A program made the position numbers and the translations under genes. This document shows positions 10,565 to 20,200 of a stretch of 64,000 nucleotides of DNA, one piece after another. The notes beneath the pieces are model-generated. The model had not been told where the DNA came from. It made no database searches and worked only from the letters and a program-made list of their open reading frames with translations. How positions within the stretch are numbered: the first letter of the stretch is position 1; the number at the start of each line of letters is the position of its first letter. The DNA lies in NCBI GenBank assembly GCA_023229245.1, contig JALNZU010000005.1:1-64000 (forward strand), written 5' to 3'. The stretch is from Bacteroidales bacterium (GTDB taxonomy: Bacteria > Bacteroidota > Bacteroidia > Bacteroidales > F082).

Positions 10565-11689
10565 TTAAAGTGTGTCATTTCTATAGATCAGTATAGGTAT
10601 TTCGGTTTGAAACAATAGTTTTTTTGTTAGACTGGGTCTGAAAAATTGAGTTAGCAGGTTTCTTTTTCTGTGTGTGATAGCCAGCATATCAATTTGTTTT
10701 TCTTGTACAAATGCTTCAATACTACTTACCTGATCATCAGTATCTATCATGATACATTCAATTTCTTGTCCACTTTGTACCTCTTTAAAGTGATCTTTTA
10801 TTTGTTGCATCCATACTTTTTCCAATATTTCTCCTTCAATAGCTTGGAGGTGAACGCAGTATATTTTCACATCAAATGGTTTCACAAAGGCAATTAGCTG
10901 ATGCAATGCATGTATGTCGGTAGTATCGAAGCGGGTGATAAAGGCAATGGAATGGGGCTTGAAAAAATTCATGGCATTAAATGCAGCAGGAACGCTTAAC
11001 ACAGGAACCGGACTATGTTCTATCAGCTTGGCTGTATTACTGCCCATGAAACCAGGCCCTTCTCTGCTTGTACCTTGAGTGCCCATCACTATAAGGCCTG
11101 GCTGATAGCTGTCGGCAATATCTAATATGCCATCTACTGTATGGCCACGAACTAAATCGTATTCCACTGTTACGCCTCTGATTTTTTCTGCACGGATACG
11201 ATTTTTCAGTTGCTGGGCAATATCTTTGATCTTACGGGTGGCCTCTGCTTCCTGTTCCTTTAAAATTTCGTCTATATTAACCTGAAATGCAAACATTTCG
11301 TTATAGACGAATCCATCACTTAAATTGTTGAACCATACATTGAGCAATCGTATTCTTGCTTTTAAGACCCGTGCCAGATCCAAGGCATAATGGGCTGCCT
11401 GTATGCTGTGTTCAGAAAAATCGACCGGAACCAATATACGCCTTACCCGACGAAGATGTTTTACCATAGCTTCTTTTTCGATACCTGACGCTTGCATGAA
11501 AGGCTGTAGTAACTGCATAGCTTCAAGAGAATAATGCTCTGGAAATGAAAGGTCAACACCCGTGTCAGCTTGTTGAGTATTGCTTAGAAAACATGGGATA
11601 TGTGCAAGCTCAAGCCGCATTTTTAACAATAAAGCTCTGCTATAACGCAGATTGCGGATAATAATGGTTTTTTCGTCTAAATGTGACAT
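10565..11689 (-). CDS. Tandem universal stress protein with N-terminal DUF2007-like segment
   Basis: A 374-residue protein with two UspA-like domains (about 85-245 and 250-374). The first keeps the ATP-binding pattern G-x2-G-x9-G-S as GTQGTSREGPGFMGSNTAKL; the second lacks it and is probably structural. The first 75 residues (IIIRNLRYSRALLLKMRLEL onward) resemble the small DUF2007 putative signal-transducing fold, which is an inference from pattern only. Such proteins bind ATP or AMP and modulate stress survival, generally in the cytoplasm. The gene is convergent with the acyltransferase and divergent from the pseudouridine synthase. Confidence 0.85.
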   Translation of the reverse strand: MSHLDEKTIIIRNLRYSRALLLKMRLELAHIPCFLSNTQQADTGVDLSFPEHYSLEAMQLLQPFMQASGIEKEAMVKHLRRVRRILVPVDFSEHSIQAAHYALDLARVLKARIRLLNVWFNNLSDGFVYNEMFAFQVNIDEILKEQEAEATRKIKDIAQQLKNRIRAEKIRGVTVEYDLVRGHTVDGILDIADSYQPGLIVMGTQGTSREGPGFMGSNTAKLIEHSPVPVLSVPAAFNAMNFFKPHSIAFITRFDTTDIHALHQLIAFVKPFDVKIYCVHLQAIEGEILEKVWMQQIKDHFKEVQSGQEIECIMIDTDDQVSSIEAFVQEKQIDMLAITHRKRNLLTQFFRPSLTKKLLFQTEIPILIYRNDTL

Positions 11690-11796
11690 GGCGGTCTGTG
11701 TTTTTATTTTCTATAAAAATAATAGTTCATCAAACTAAAAGCAAGCTTTTTCGACAAATTATTATCTCAATTTTTACTCATACCTTTACAAACTTG

Positions 11797-11862
11797 TTTT
11801 TTGATCGATTCTGATACGGATATACTTTGCGTATAGTGTACTCAAAAGATACGATCAAAAAA
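11797..11862. promoter_or_regulatory. Inverted-repeat element between usp and the pseudouridine synthase gene
   Basis: TTTTTTGATCG (11797-11807) and CGATCAAAAAA (11852-11862) are perfect 11-base inverted repeats 44 bases apart. A smaller nested pair, ATACG (11814-11818) and CGTAT (11830-11834), lies between them. The enclosed TATACTTTGC resembles a -7 box with a TTTG about 17 bases upstream, so the left arm may overlap a promoter for the plus-strand gene and the dyad could be an operator or an RNA fold. It lies in a divergent intergenic region, so it is not a simple 3-prime terminator. Confidence 0.35.
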
Positions 11863-11942
11863 ATGTGAGGAATGTGTAGCAGCTTCATTTTTTTAGCTTA
11901 TACACTTGCATTATGTACTAAAAATCACAAAAGTTTAAACTG

Positions 11943-12947
11943 ATGTCCAAAAAAGATCATTCTAACACAAACTTTGATCGCATTAATATATCTCAATCCA
12001 ACAGATCGGATGAGCATACGCATGTCACTTCTTCAAGAGCTGAGAAAGTTACTGGAAAACAGTATGATACCCAAGCGTCATATCGAAAAAGAGACGACCG
12101 TGATAAAAAACCTTTTAGTAAATCTGAAAGGCATAATCCTGAATCTACTCATAAAGCATCTGAATCTATAAAAAAAAGACCAAGAATCTCTCAGGGTGAT
12201 GAGCAGAAAAGTCGGTTACCAAAGCCTCAAACCGATGTCATACGATTGAATAAATATCTGGCTGATGCGGGTGTTTGCTCAAGGAGGGAAGCCGATCAAC
12301 TGATTGCCTCAGGTGCTGTTACAGTTAATGGGAAGGTGGTTACGCAGTTAGGTACCAAAGTGACCATATACGATAAAGTTGTGTATGGTGGTAAGCTCTT
12401 AAAGCGGGAAAGGCTACGCTATGTGTTGCTCAACAAGCCCAAAGATTACATCACTACTGCTGACGACCCTTTTGATAGGAAAACTGTCATGGACCTTGTA
12501 AAAGATGCTTGCTCCGAACGTATTTATCCTGTAGGACGTCTTGACCGGAATTCGTTGGGCCTGCTGCTGCTGACCAATGATGGAGAGCTGGCAAAAAAAC
12601 TCACCCACCCCCGATATAAAGTAAATAAACTGTATCATGTGTTTTTAGATAAGCCCCTGACAAAGAATGATATGTTGCGTATGGTAGAAGGACTTGAATT
12701 GGAAGACGGAAAAGCAACAGTAGATGCTATTGCTTATGTGAAAGATGCGGTAGATAAACGGGAAGTAGGTGTAAAGCTACATTCGGGGAAAAACAGAATA
12801 GTACGACGTATCTTCGAGCATCTGGGATATCAGGTAGTCAGATTAGATAGGGTTGAATTCGCCGGATTGACCAAATTCAAGCTGCCACGAGGGAGATGGC
12901 GCCATCTGACTGAAGCAGAGATATCCATGCTCAAACGATTAAGATAA
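11943..12947 (+). CDS. rluB: RsuA/RluB-family rRNA pseudouridine synthase
   Basis: A 334-residue enzyme that isomerises a uridine in rRNA to pseudouridine. A lysine/serine/arginine-rich disordered tail (about 1-95) precedes an S4 RNA-binding domain (VIRLNKYLADAGVCSRREAD, from about residue 98). The catalytic domain carries the family signature GRLDRNSLGLLLLTNDGEL, in which the Asp is the nucleophile, near residue 200. The order S4 plus RsuA-type catalytic domain fits RluB or RluF (23S) better than RluA types, though the target position is not certain. The long basic tail is common in Bacteroidota homologues. A strong terminator follows directly. Confidence 0.88.
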   Translation: MSKKDHSNTNFDRINISQSNRSDEHTHVTSSRAEKVTGKQYDTQASYRKRDDRDKKPFSKSERHNPESTHKASESIKKRPRISQGDEQKSRLPKPQTDVIRLNKYLADAGVCSRREADQLIASGAVTVNGKVVTQLGTKVTIYDKVVYGGKLLKRERLRYVLLNKPKDYITTADDPFDRKTVMDLVKDACSERIYPVGRLDRNSLGLLLLTNDGELAKKLTHPRYKVNKLYHVFLDKPLTKNDMLRMVEGLELEDGKATVDAIAYVKDAVDKREVGVKLHSGKNRIVRRIFEHLGYQVVRLDRVEFAGLTKFKLPRGRWRHLTEAEISMLKRLR

Positions 12948-12960
12948 GATACTTAAATAC

Positions 12961-12986
12961 AAAAAGCTGGATTTATCCAGCTTTTT
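12961..12986. terminator. Bidirectional intrinsic terminator
   Basis: A perfect palindrome, AAAAAGCTGGAT, then TT, then ATCCAGCTTTTT, lies 14 bases after the pseudouridine synthase stop and 24 bases beyond the stop of the convergent N-glycanase gene. It can end transcription from both sides. Confidence 0.85.
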
Positions 12987-13009
12987 GTGCGAATGGCTAC
13001 TATGAGCAT

Positions 13010-15511
13010 CTACTTGACAATGAGTTTCTTTACCTCCTGCTTCCCATTATTGCCAATGCGAAGCATATAAACTCCTTTTGGATACTTAGTGAGATCAAGC
13101 CTTTTGAATTGTCCGTTCCACTCAAACTGTTCAAGCAGGCGTCCTGACATATGATACAGACTGATAGTGGAAGTGTGATAAATCTCGGTTCCGGTAGTGC
13201 TGATCTCAACCCATCCGGTAGTTGGATTGGGTTTTACAATAAAACTTGGAGCAGCTAACAGACTTCCCGTTCCAACCAATGGATTGGAAGAATAAATTAC
13301 CAGATTGCAAGCCACATCCAATACCGGGTTAAATCCGTCGTTGCAGTCGGCACAGGTAACCCCTGTTACGCAGTCGGGATGGTTGGGATGGCAGAGATCC
13401 ACATAGTTTTCGAAAAAGACGTATCCTAAGGTAAGCTGGCCATTAGCTACATAAGGTGTCAGATTAAAGTCGAACCAAGGTGCGATAGATCCTGGGCACC
13501 ATCCGGCTCTGTTATGATACCAGGTTCCATTCTGCGGTTGGCATCCATCAGGATTGGGGTTGCAGGTGCTCCAGTTATGCTGTGCAAAGGTTTCTTCACC
13601 ATTTACCCAGATATGATGGGTTGCATTGTAAAATTCGGCTGCATTACCTGTGTTCAGGTCACCCCAGCCATGTCCGGTAGATACTAATTTCAGCCGGGCA
13701 GCCAATGTGTGGTCGGGAAAGCTGAAGCTCCAATCTTCTACAGGTTGCAGATTGGCATAATCGCCAAACGGATACACCTCTTTCCATACCTCGTATATAG
13801 TACTGTAGAGATAGCTTGGGGTTCCTTTTCTGTAATTCAGTGTCAGTTTGTATTTGAATCCATTATCTAATGTCTCGCAGTTGAACCTGAAGTTCACTTT
13901 TCCTTGAAGCAGCGAGATGTAATCAGTCAGATCAATAGTATGGCTGCAAGCTACGCCATAGGGAGTGATATAGCGTATGATCTCAAACCAGCGTCCATCT
14001 ATTCCTTGAGCATCCACACTGGCTTTCCTGTCCCATTCACCGCATCCTCCCGGTGGGCAACTGACTTCCATAGTAGCAGTAACCTGATCGAAAGCTCCTA
14101 AGAAAGAGGGTAACTCTGCTTCCACAACCTGAGTGACATTGCTCGGATTGATCCAAATATCTTCAGCAGCTACTACCGACATATCTGTGGCATTGGCATT
14201 GATGCTGATGCTCACATTCTGGACAGCCTGAGCACCATAATTGTTTTTGGCCACTATACCAATCGTATGTGTGCCGTATGAAGATGGCGTCCACCAGCCT
14301 GTATAATAGCCGTTATTATAAAAATTGTTGGAAGCGATCACTTGTCCGTCTATCTCGAAATATACTCCCTTTACCGAAAACAACTCGGGATAGCCTATGC
14401 TGACTTTAGCTGACAGTTGTACTGGTGCCAGTTCAGGCATATAGAGGTTTCCGGGAAGCGGATGCCGTACATCAACCTCAGGCACATAAGTAGCCGGATT
14501 AAGTACCATAAAGCTGTTGTCAACCGGTATAGCCGGATCGTACTGCTGATCGCCTTCCTGAGTAGCTCGTACTGTTACTTTTCCTTCCTCACCGGTTAAG
14601 CTGATGATATTGCCATTTATAGTAGCAGGGCCGGAAATAATTTCAAAGCTTACCGGAAGTCCTGAAGTGGCAGTAGCTTCAATTTCAAAAGGTGGGTCAG
14701 TGGTTAAGTGGTTAGGTATCTGTGGGAAAGAAATAGCCTGATAACTTGGGTCAAGCTCGCCGTTGAAATTGGAAGTCTCACCTGTCATGGCAAAATTCAT
14801 CAGGTCTGCATCTCTTTCTCCGCCTCCAATCTCGCAGATGAGTTTAGTAATACTGGTATTATCGCCACCTGGCTCTCCCTGATTGAATTTGTAGTATAAC
14901 TCCAGGTCTGTATCTGAAGGATCGGCCTCGTTATCCATCAAGTCCTGAATCTCATCCTGGCTTAGCACACGTCTCCATACAGCTACTTCATCTATACGTC
15001 CACCATATACAAAATTGAATCCGCCAAGCAGGCTCTTCCCAATACCGAAAGCGACATTCTCGCCCTGGAAAATACCTGAGGCAGCAGCACTACCTTTCAA
15101 AACACCATTCACATACAAACGTATGGTGTTGACATCAAACACCCATGCAAAATGCTGCCATACCTGAGGGATGGCTGTGTTGACAGGTGAGACGTATTCG
15201 TGCAGCCCGGTAGTGGTTCTAAGACGGCATTCCATCACTCCGTTATTGAGTTGAATCAGATAAAACTCTGCATTACCCGCTCCGGATCGAAAGCCCATAT
15301 ATCCCTGCCCATAAGCTAACTCATCCAAATAAAACCATCCGGTCATGGTAAGCTGATTAGTGCCAGAGAAATATTGCGAAGCATTATCTAAGATGACGTA
15401 GTCGTCAACCCTGTCGAAGTGCAGGTACTGATTGGATTGTGCACTTAGCTGTAGGACATGTAGCAACAAGAACGACATCAATAGAATAAAAGAATTTTTG
15501 ATAGTGTTCAT
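13010..15511 (-). CDS. Secreted peptide-N-glycosidase F-like protein with LamG and T9SS sorting domains
   Basis: An 833-residue exported protein. It has a signal peptide (cut near residue 24), a LamG/concanavalin-like domain (about 30-215), two Ig-like segments (about 260-440), a two-part PNGase F core (about 450-745) and a type A T9SS C-terminal domain (from about 760, ending VKKLIVK). The core matches Elizabethkingia PNGase F closely in the blocks CGEWDRKASV, EIIRYITPYGV, GHGWGDLN and NRAGWCPG. All three catalytic acids appear present: Asp494 (PNGase F Asp60), Glu546 (Glu118) and Glu626 (Glu206). The predicted activity is release of intact N-glycans from asparagine of glycoproteins, at or outside the cell surface. 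It lies 47 bases after the susD gene in the same operon, which suggests the freed glycan or peptide is imported by that SusCD pair. Activity itself is inferred. Confidence 0.88.
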   Translation of the reverse strand: MNTIKNSFILLMSFLLLHVLQLSAQSNQYLHFDRVDDYVILDNASQYFSGTNQLTMTGWFYLDELAYGQGYMGFRSGAGNAEFYLIQLNNGVMECRLRTTTGLHEYVSPVNTAIPQVWQHFAWVFDVNTIRLYVNGVLKGSAAASGIFQGENVAFGIGKSLLGGFNFVYGGRIDEVAVWRRVLSQDEIQDLMDNEADPSDTDLELYYKFNQGEPGGDNTSITKLICEIGGGERDADLMNFAMTGETSNFNGELDPSYQAISFPQIPNHLTTDPPFEIEATATSGLPVSFEIISGPATINGNIISLTGEEGKVTVRATQEGDQQYDPAIPVDNSFMVLNPATYVPEVDVRHPLPGNLYMPELAPVQLSAKVSIGYPELFSVKGVYFEIDGQVIASNNFYNNGYYTGWWTPSSYGTHTIGIVAKNNYGAQAVQNVSISINANATDMSVVAAEDIWINPSNVTQVVEAELPSFLGAFDQVTATMEVSCPPGGCGEWDRKASVDAQGIDGRWFEIIRYITPYGVACSHTIDLTDYISLLQGKVNFRFNCETLDNGFKYKLTLNYRKGTPSYLYSTIYEVWKEVYPFGDYANLQPVEDWSFSFPDHTLAARLKLVSTGHGWGDLNTGNAAEFYNATHHIWVNGEETFAQHNWSTCNPNPDGCQPQNGTWYHNRAGWCPGSIAPWFDFNLTPYVANGQLTLGYVFFENYVDLCHPNHPDCVTGVTCADCNDGFNPVLDVACNLVIYSSNPLVGTGSLLAAPSFIVKPNPTTGWVEISTTGTEIYHTSTISLYHMSGRLLEQFEWNGQFKRLDLTKYPKGVYMLRIGNNGKQEVKKLIVK

Positions 15512-15558
15512 AATTTTGAGTTTTGGTTAATTTTATACAAATGATTGATATGTATTCG

Positions 15559-17199
15559 TTAAGGTATCCACCATAGTTTCGTTTGAGGGGTATCGCCTCC
15601 TTGTCTGGCAGTGGCAATATCCATCTGTTCCTGGTTGTATGCAGCTTCTGTAGGCGGATAAGGCAATCGGAAATGATGTAACGGACTTCCAATACGAGGG
15701 CTATCGGTTGTTCTTCTGGCTAAGGCATAGGCTTGTTGTGGTTGCCGAAATGCGTCTATCCATCGCTGGGTATAGATGAAATGAAGTTTTTCTTCCTCTG
15801 AAGCCGTATTCCAAAAGCCAAACTTCGCCTGAACAGAAGCAGCGTTCAGATGGGCAGGGATGGAATTCATATCCGAAAATTTCATACCTGATAAGGGGAG
15901 CCTTGAGTTGGAGGCCACCTTCATCCACCATTCCACCGATGAGTTAATTCCGTTGTAAAACTCTATCTCAGCCTGCATCTTGTCTTCCGATACGCCTATC
16001 CCTCGAAAATAAGCTTCAGCTTTGATATAATGTACTTCGGCGCCACTAATAATAACGATAGGCATATAGTCTTCGTCGCGTACTATGAAGTAGTTAAAAG
16101 GAGAATAAATATTTCCTTCTCCTTTGATCTGGTACGTACCTTCCTGATCTCTATGAGTACCATAAGGAATTCCACCACTTGAAGGTGTTAATGCATCAGG
16201 ATTTTGTGGAAAAGCTATCCATCTGCCAGCATTGTTTGGTTCAAAAAAGATATAAGCCCGAGGATCGAAAATCCCACTGCCGTCATCGTTGTCATTAGCA
16301 GAAAGTTGTTGCCATACTGTAGTACCCATTCGAAGGTTGTTATGTTCGCGGAACGACCAGTTGAGCCCTTCATGCTTGAATCCTGAGCCGGCAGGCCACA
16401 GACAAGCAGCTTCCAACTTGGAAGTGATGAAATCATAGCCAAAGAAAACCTCTTTATTGTTGTAGATGATGTCGGCTATGAGTTCACCGGCTATCTCAGG
16501 CTCTTTCTCTGCCATTCGCATCGCATGTCGCAACAGCAATGAGTTAGCTAACTTCTTCCATTGCAGCATATCTCCGTTGAATAGCTTATCGAATCCTAAA
16601 AAACTTCCGTATGCCCCAGCCTGTTCAACATCCATAAGTATAGAGTCGGCTGCCTGTTTCAGCTCGGCTAACAAACTAAGATAGATATCCCGCTGAGTAT
16701 CATAAGCCGGATGTAAGAAGTCTAAATTTTGAAAACCATAGCCAGCCTGAGAATAAGGTATGTCGCCAAAGAGATCAGTTACTTTGAAAGTTTTTAAAGC
16801 TTTGACAATAGTAAGCATAGCACGCATATTCGTTGTAGCTGCATTGTCTTCCATCAGTCCGAATCGCCTTTCCAACTCCCTGATCTCGGGAAGGGTAGTA
16901 TAATAATTTTGCCAGATATCCTCCGTCCCTATGGTATAATTTCCCCATGCATCACGGGTAAGCGCAGCCAACTGGCTTTGTTTATACAATATTTCGTTAT
17001 CAATATAAAACATCTCATTCCATTCAGGTATGAGCGACTGAATGATACTGTTAAATAAAGAACCATCGCTGGCAGTGGTAAACCCTTGCGGATCGGTGTT
17101 GATATCTTCAAAATCTTTGGTGCAGCTTCCAAGCAGAAGCAATATTGAAAGAATCGCTGTGCCTGATACATTAGATACGTATTTCGAATATGTTTTCAT
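15559..17199 (-). CDS. susD: SusD/RagB-family outer-membrane lipoprotein
   Basis: Surface lipoprotein that caps a SusC transporter and captures nutrient, 546 residues. The signal peptide ends in a lipobox with Cys26 (LLLGSCTKDFEDINTDP), followed by the usual short acidic export stretch. The helical TPR-like SusD body is recognisable from KALKTFKVTDLFGDIPYSQA onward, and the C-terminal region contains the family ending FIYTQRWIDAFRQPQQAYAL. The sequence fits the SusD-like group often paired with peptide or glycopeptide porters better than starch SusD. It starts 12 bases after the susC stop and is followed 47 bases on by the PNGase F homologue, so the three genes form one operon. The ligand is unknown. 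Confidence 0.92.
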   Translation of the reverse strand: MKTYSKYVSNVSGTAILSILLLLGSCTKDFEDINTDPQGFTTASDGSLFNSIIQSLIPEWNEMFYIDNEILYKQSQLAALTRDAWGNYTIGTEDIWQNYYTTLPEIRELERRFGLMEDNAATTNMRAMLTIVKALKTFKVTDLFGDIPYSQAGYGFQNLDFLHPAYDTQRDIYLSLLAELKQAADSILMDVEQAGAYGSFLGFDKLFNGDMLQWKKLANSLLLRHAMRMAEKEPEIAGELIADIIYNNKEVFFGYDFITSKLEAACLWPAGSGFKHEGLNWSFREHNNLRMGTTVWQQLSANDNDDGSGIFDPRAYIFFEPNNAGRWIAFPQNPDALTPSSGGIPYGTHRDQEGTYQIKGEGNIYSPFNYFIVRDEDYMPIVIISGAEVHYIKAEAYFRGIGVSEDKMQAEIEFYNGINSSVEWWMKVASNSRLPLSGMKFSDMNSIPAHLNAASVQAKFGFWNTASEEEKLHFIYTQRWIDAFRQPQQAYALARRTTDSPRIGSPLHHFRLPYPPTEAAYNQEQMDIATARQGGDTPQTKLWWIP

Positions 17200-17211
17200 G
17201 GTTTGATCTGT

Positions 17212-20200
17212 TTAAAATGAAGCACTTATACCAAATATAAACGAGCGTGTGCCGGGATAGGAAGCCCATTCAAACCCTTGTGCATTACCGGCGCCCATGA
17301 TACCTTCAGGATTGATCTTATCAGGTAGGGTGGTATAGATATAAAACAGGTCTCTGCCTGTTACCGAGAAGTTTAGTGACTGGAATATTTTAGTTTTTTC
17401 CACCCACTTTTTGTTTAGCGTATATTGTAGTGAAAGCTCTCTTAGCTTGACCCATGTGTTTTCGAGCACACCCGGAGTGGATACAAAATGTCCCCAACCT
17501 CCTGCATTAGGCATGTATTTATAATAATAGTGTACTACGGTAGTGTTGGGAGTTCCATCCTCGTGAACACCGGGCAGTATGACACCTATATTGCTTGTGT
17601 TTCCATCAGGATCGGTATATGGTAATCCTCCTCCTTCCCGTTCTATGAGTGTCTCTGGGCTTTGACCTGTTTGCAGACCGATGACATAAGATCCTGCATA
17701 TATATCGCCTCCCCATTTGGTATCAATCAGCAATGATAGGCGAAGGTTTTTCCAGCTAAGAGAAGAGTGCAGCCCAGCTAAAAAATCGGGAGCAGCATTC
17801 CCGATAGGGACTCGGCTGTCGGTAATCAGATATTTAGTACCAGCATCGTTGAGTACTTTGTTACCATTGTCGTCATAGATATAATCATAACCTGATATAG
17901 TCCCGAAATCATCCCCTTCTTGCAACACCATAGCCGGGCCGTTCAAACCCCATATATCTGCCAACAGATAGGTGTCGGCATACTCCCCTAAACTTATAAT
18001 TTTATTTCTGTTACGCGAGATATTCATACCAGCTCGCCAGGTAAGTTGAGATGTTCTCAGAGGTACTGTATTCACAATCAGTTCAAAGCCTTGGTTGGAC
18101 AGAACTCCTTCGTTGATCATAATGGTCGAAGCTCCTGAGCTTGTAGGTACGGGGAGATTAGGGATGATCTGATCGAAAGAGTATAAATAATAATAGGTAA
18201 AATCGAAGTCAATGACATTTTCAAACATGCTGATATTTATGCCTGTCTCATACGCATTTACCCGCTGTGGTCGAAGGGCAATAGGTGGAATAGTCAGCGG
18301 GAAGCCCGATGATTGCTGCCCGCCAAAACGTGAAATAGTATAATAGAAATGCAGTAAATAAGGATCGGTATCGGTAGCTGTCTGAGCAATTCCTCCTCGT
18401 AATTTCATAAAGTTTATAAAAGATAATTTAGCGGGTAGCAGGTTGGCAGCTGTAGGGACGAAGCTTATTGAGGCCGATGGATAAAAATAGGAGTTAGTAC
18501 CGGAAGGAAGACTTGATGACCAGTCATTGCGACCGGTTAATTCCACAAACACTATGTCATGATAAGATATGTTCATAAACGCATAAACCGAATTATTACG
18601 TTTTCTATAGATGCCTTCCGAAGGAACCATGCTGCTAAGTGAGTTACCCGATTGTTCAACAATGAGATTACCGTTGGGATCGGTGGTGAACAAGTAATCA
18701 GTAAAATTGAAAAAGGTGTACATATTTGGATAATACCAGGTACCTGAATGTCCGTTGATGAAATAATTGTTTTGGTTCCACCGGCTTGCTCCTGTAGTAA
18801 AACGCAGGTTAAAAGGGCTGGTAAAAATATTGATCTGCTCAGCAGTCAGGTTCACTTCAAAGTTATCGCCTATGTTACGTGACAGACCATTTCCATAATA
18901 TCCGTCTTGAAGTCCAAGAGGATCGGTTGGCTTATGTCGGGTTTCAAATTGTTCAAGTGTAAAATCGCGTCCTGCTCTGGCAGTAGCCGAAAGCCATGGT
19001 GTTATATCATAGATGAAAGCGATAGCACCAGTATATTTGTCACGGTTAAGGCTAGTGTTGTTGTTGTAGTAGTCCCACCAAAGATATGGGCTGATGTATA
19101 AGAATGGGAATTCTTCCTGCGGGTTACGTGTACCGTCTTCGTTGGCACGATTTATAAGATCAATACCTTTATAGCTTCGTGGCCATGAATACAACATCCC
19201 TTTATTAAACGAACTCTCGTCTTCTCCCAACATGGGGCTGTTCAGCCGTTGGTAGTTAATGAGTGAAAGAGTTACATCCGTTCGGAGCTTTTCGCTTATA
19301 TGAAGATTGGCTCCAAGGTTAATAGTAGTACGGTTAAAATGGCTGTTATATACTATAGGTGTGTTGTCTTGCCGAGTTAGCGAAACTCTGAGAGTCCCCT
19401 TATCGTTCCCTCCTGTTGCAGCTATATTATGAGTGATTGTATATCCATCACGGTAGGCTAAGCTCAGATTATCAGGCTGGGGCGACCAGGGACGCATCTG
19501 CCCGTCCCACCATTTAATCATCTGTCCTTCCATCTTCGGTCCCCATGATACAGCAGAGCCATAATAGCCAAACTCTTCAGAGGTGCTGGACGTATTGCCG
19601 AATTCATCAATTATCAGATTCTCATTGCCATAAATACCCGGATAGAGCAAGGTGTCGCCCGACATTGGAAACGCTGGAGGAGTGAACGAAACAGGGCCTC
19701 CATGACCATAAATATTCTGTACCTCCCTGAAACGATAAGGGGTAGTGATCTTATAGTCCATATTATAGCTGACACCTATCCCTTTTTGTTTGCTTCCGCG
19801 TTTTGTTGTGATAAACAACACTCCATTAGCACCTCTTGACCCATACAAAGCCGAAGCAGCACCGCCTTTCATCAGCGTCATGCTTTCGATGTCGTAAGCG
19901 TTCAGATCGTTAATGGCACTGCCCCAGTCTACACCACGACCTATATTGGTAAGACCGGGTATGTTTTCCATCGGAATATTGTCAACCACAATAAGAGGTT
20001 GGTTATCAGAACCTATATTATTATTACCTCTGATAACAATACGGGTTGAACCCCCTTCTACTCCATCAGATTGTGAAATTTGTACCCCAGCCGAACGCCC
20101 ACTGATCGCATCTAACACATTGGAAGCCTTAGAATCAACTATGATGGTAGCTTCAATCTGTTCGGTGGAATAGCCTATCTCGCGTTTCTGTCGCTTGATA

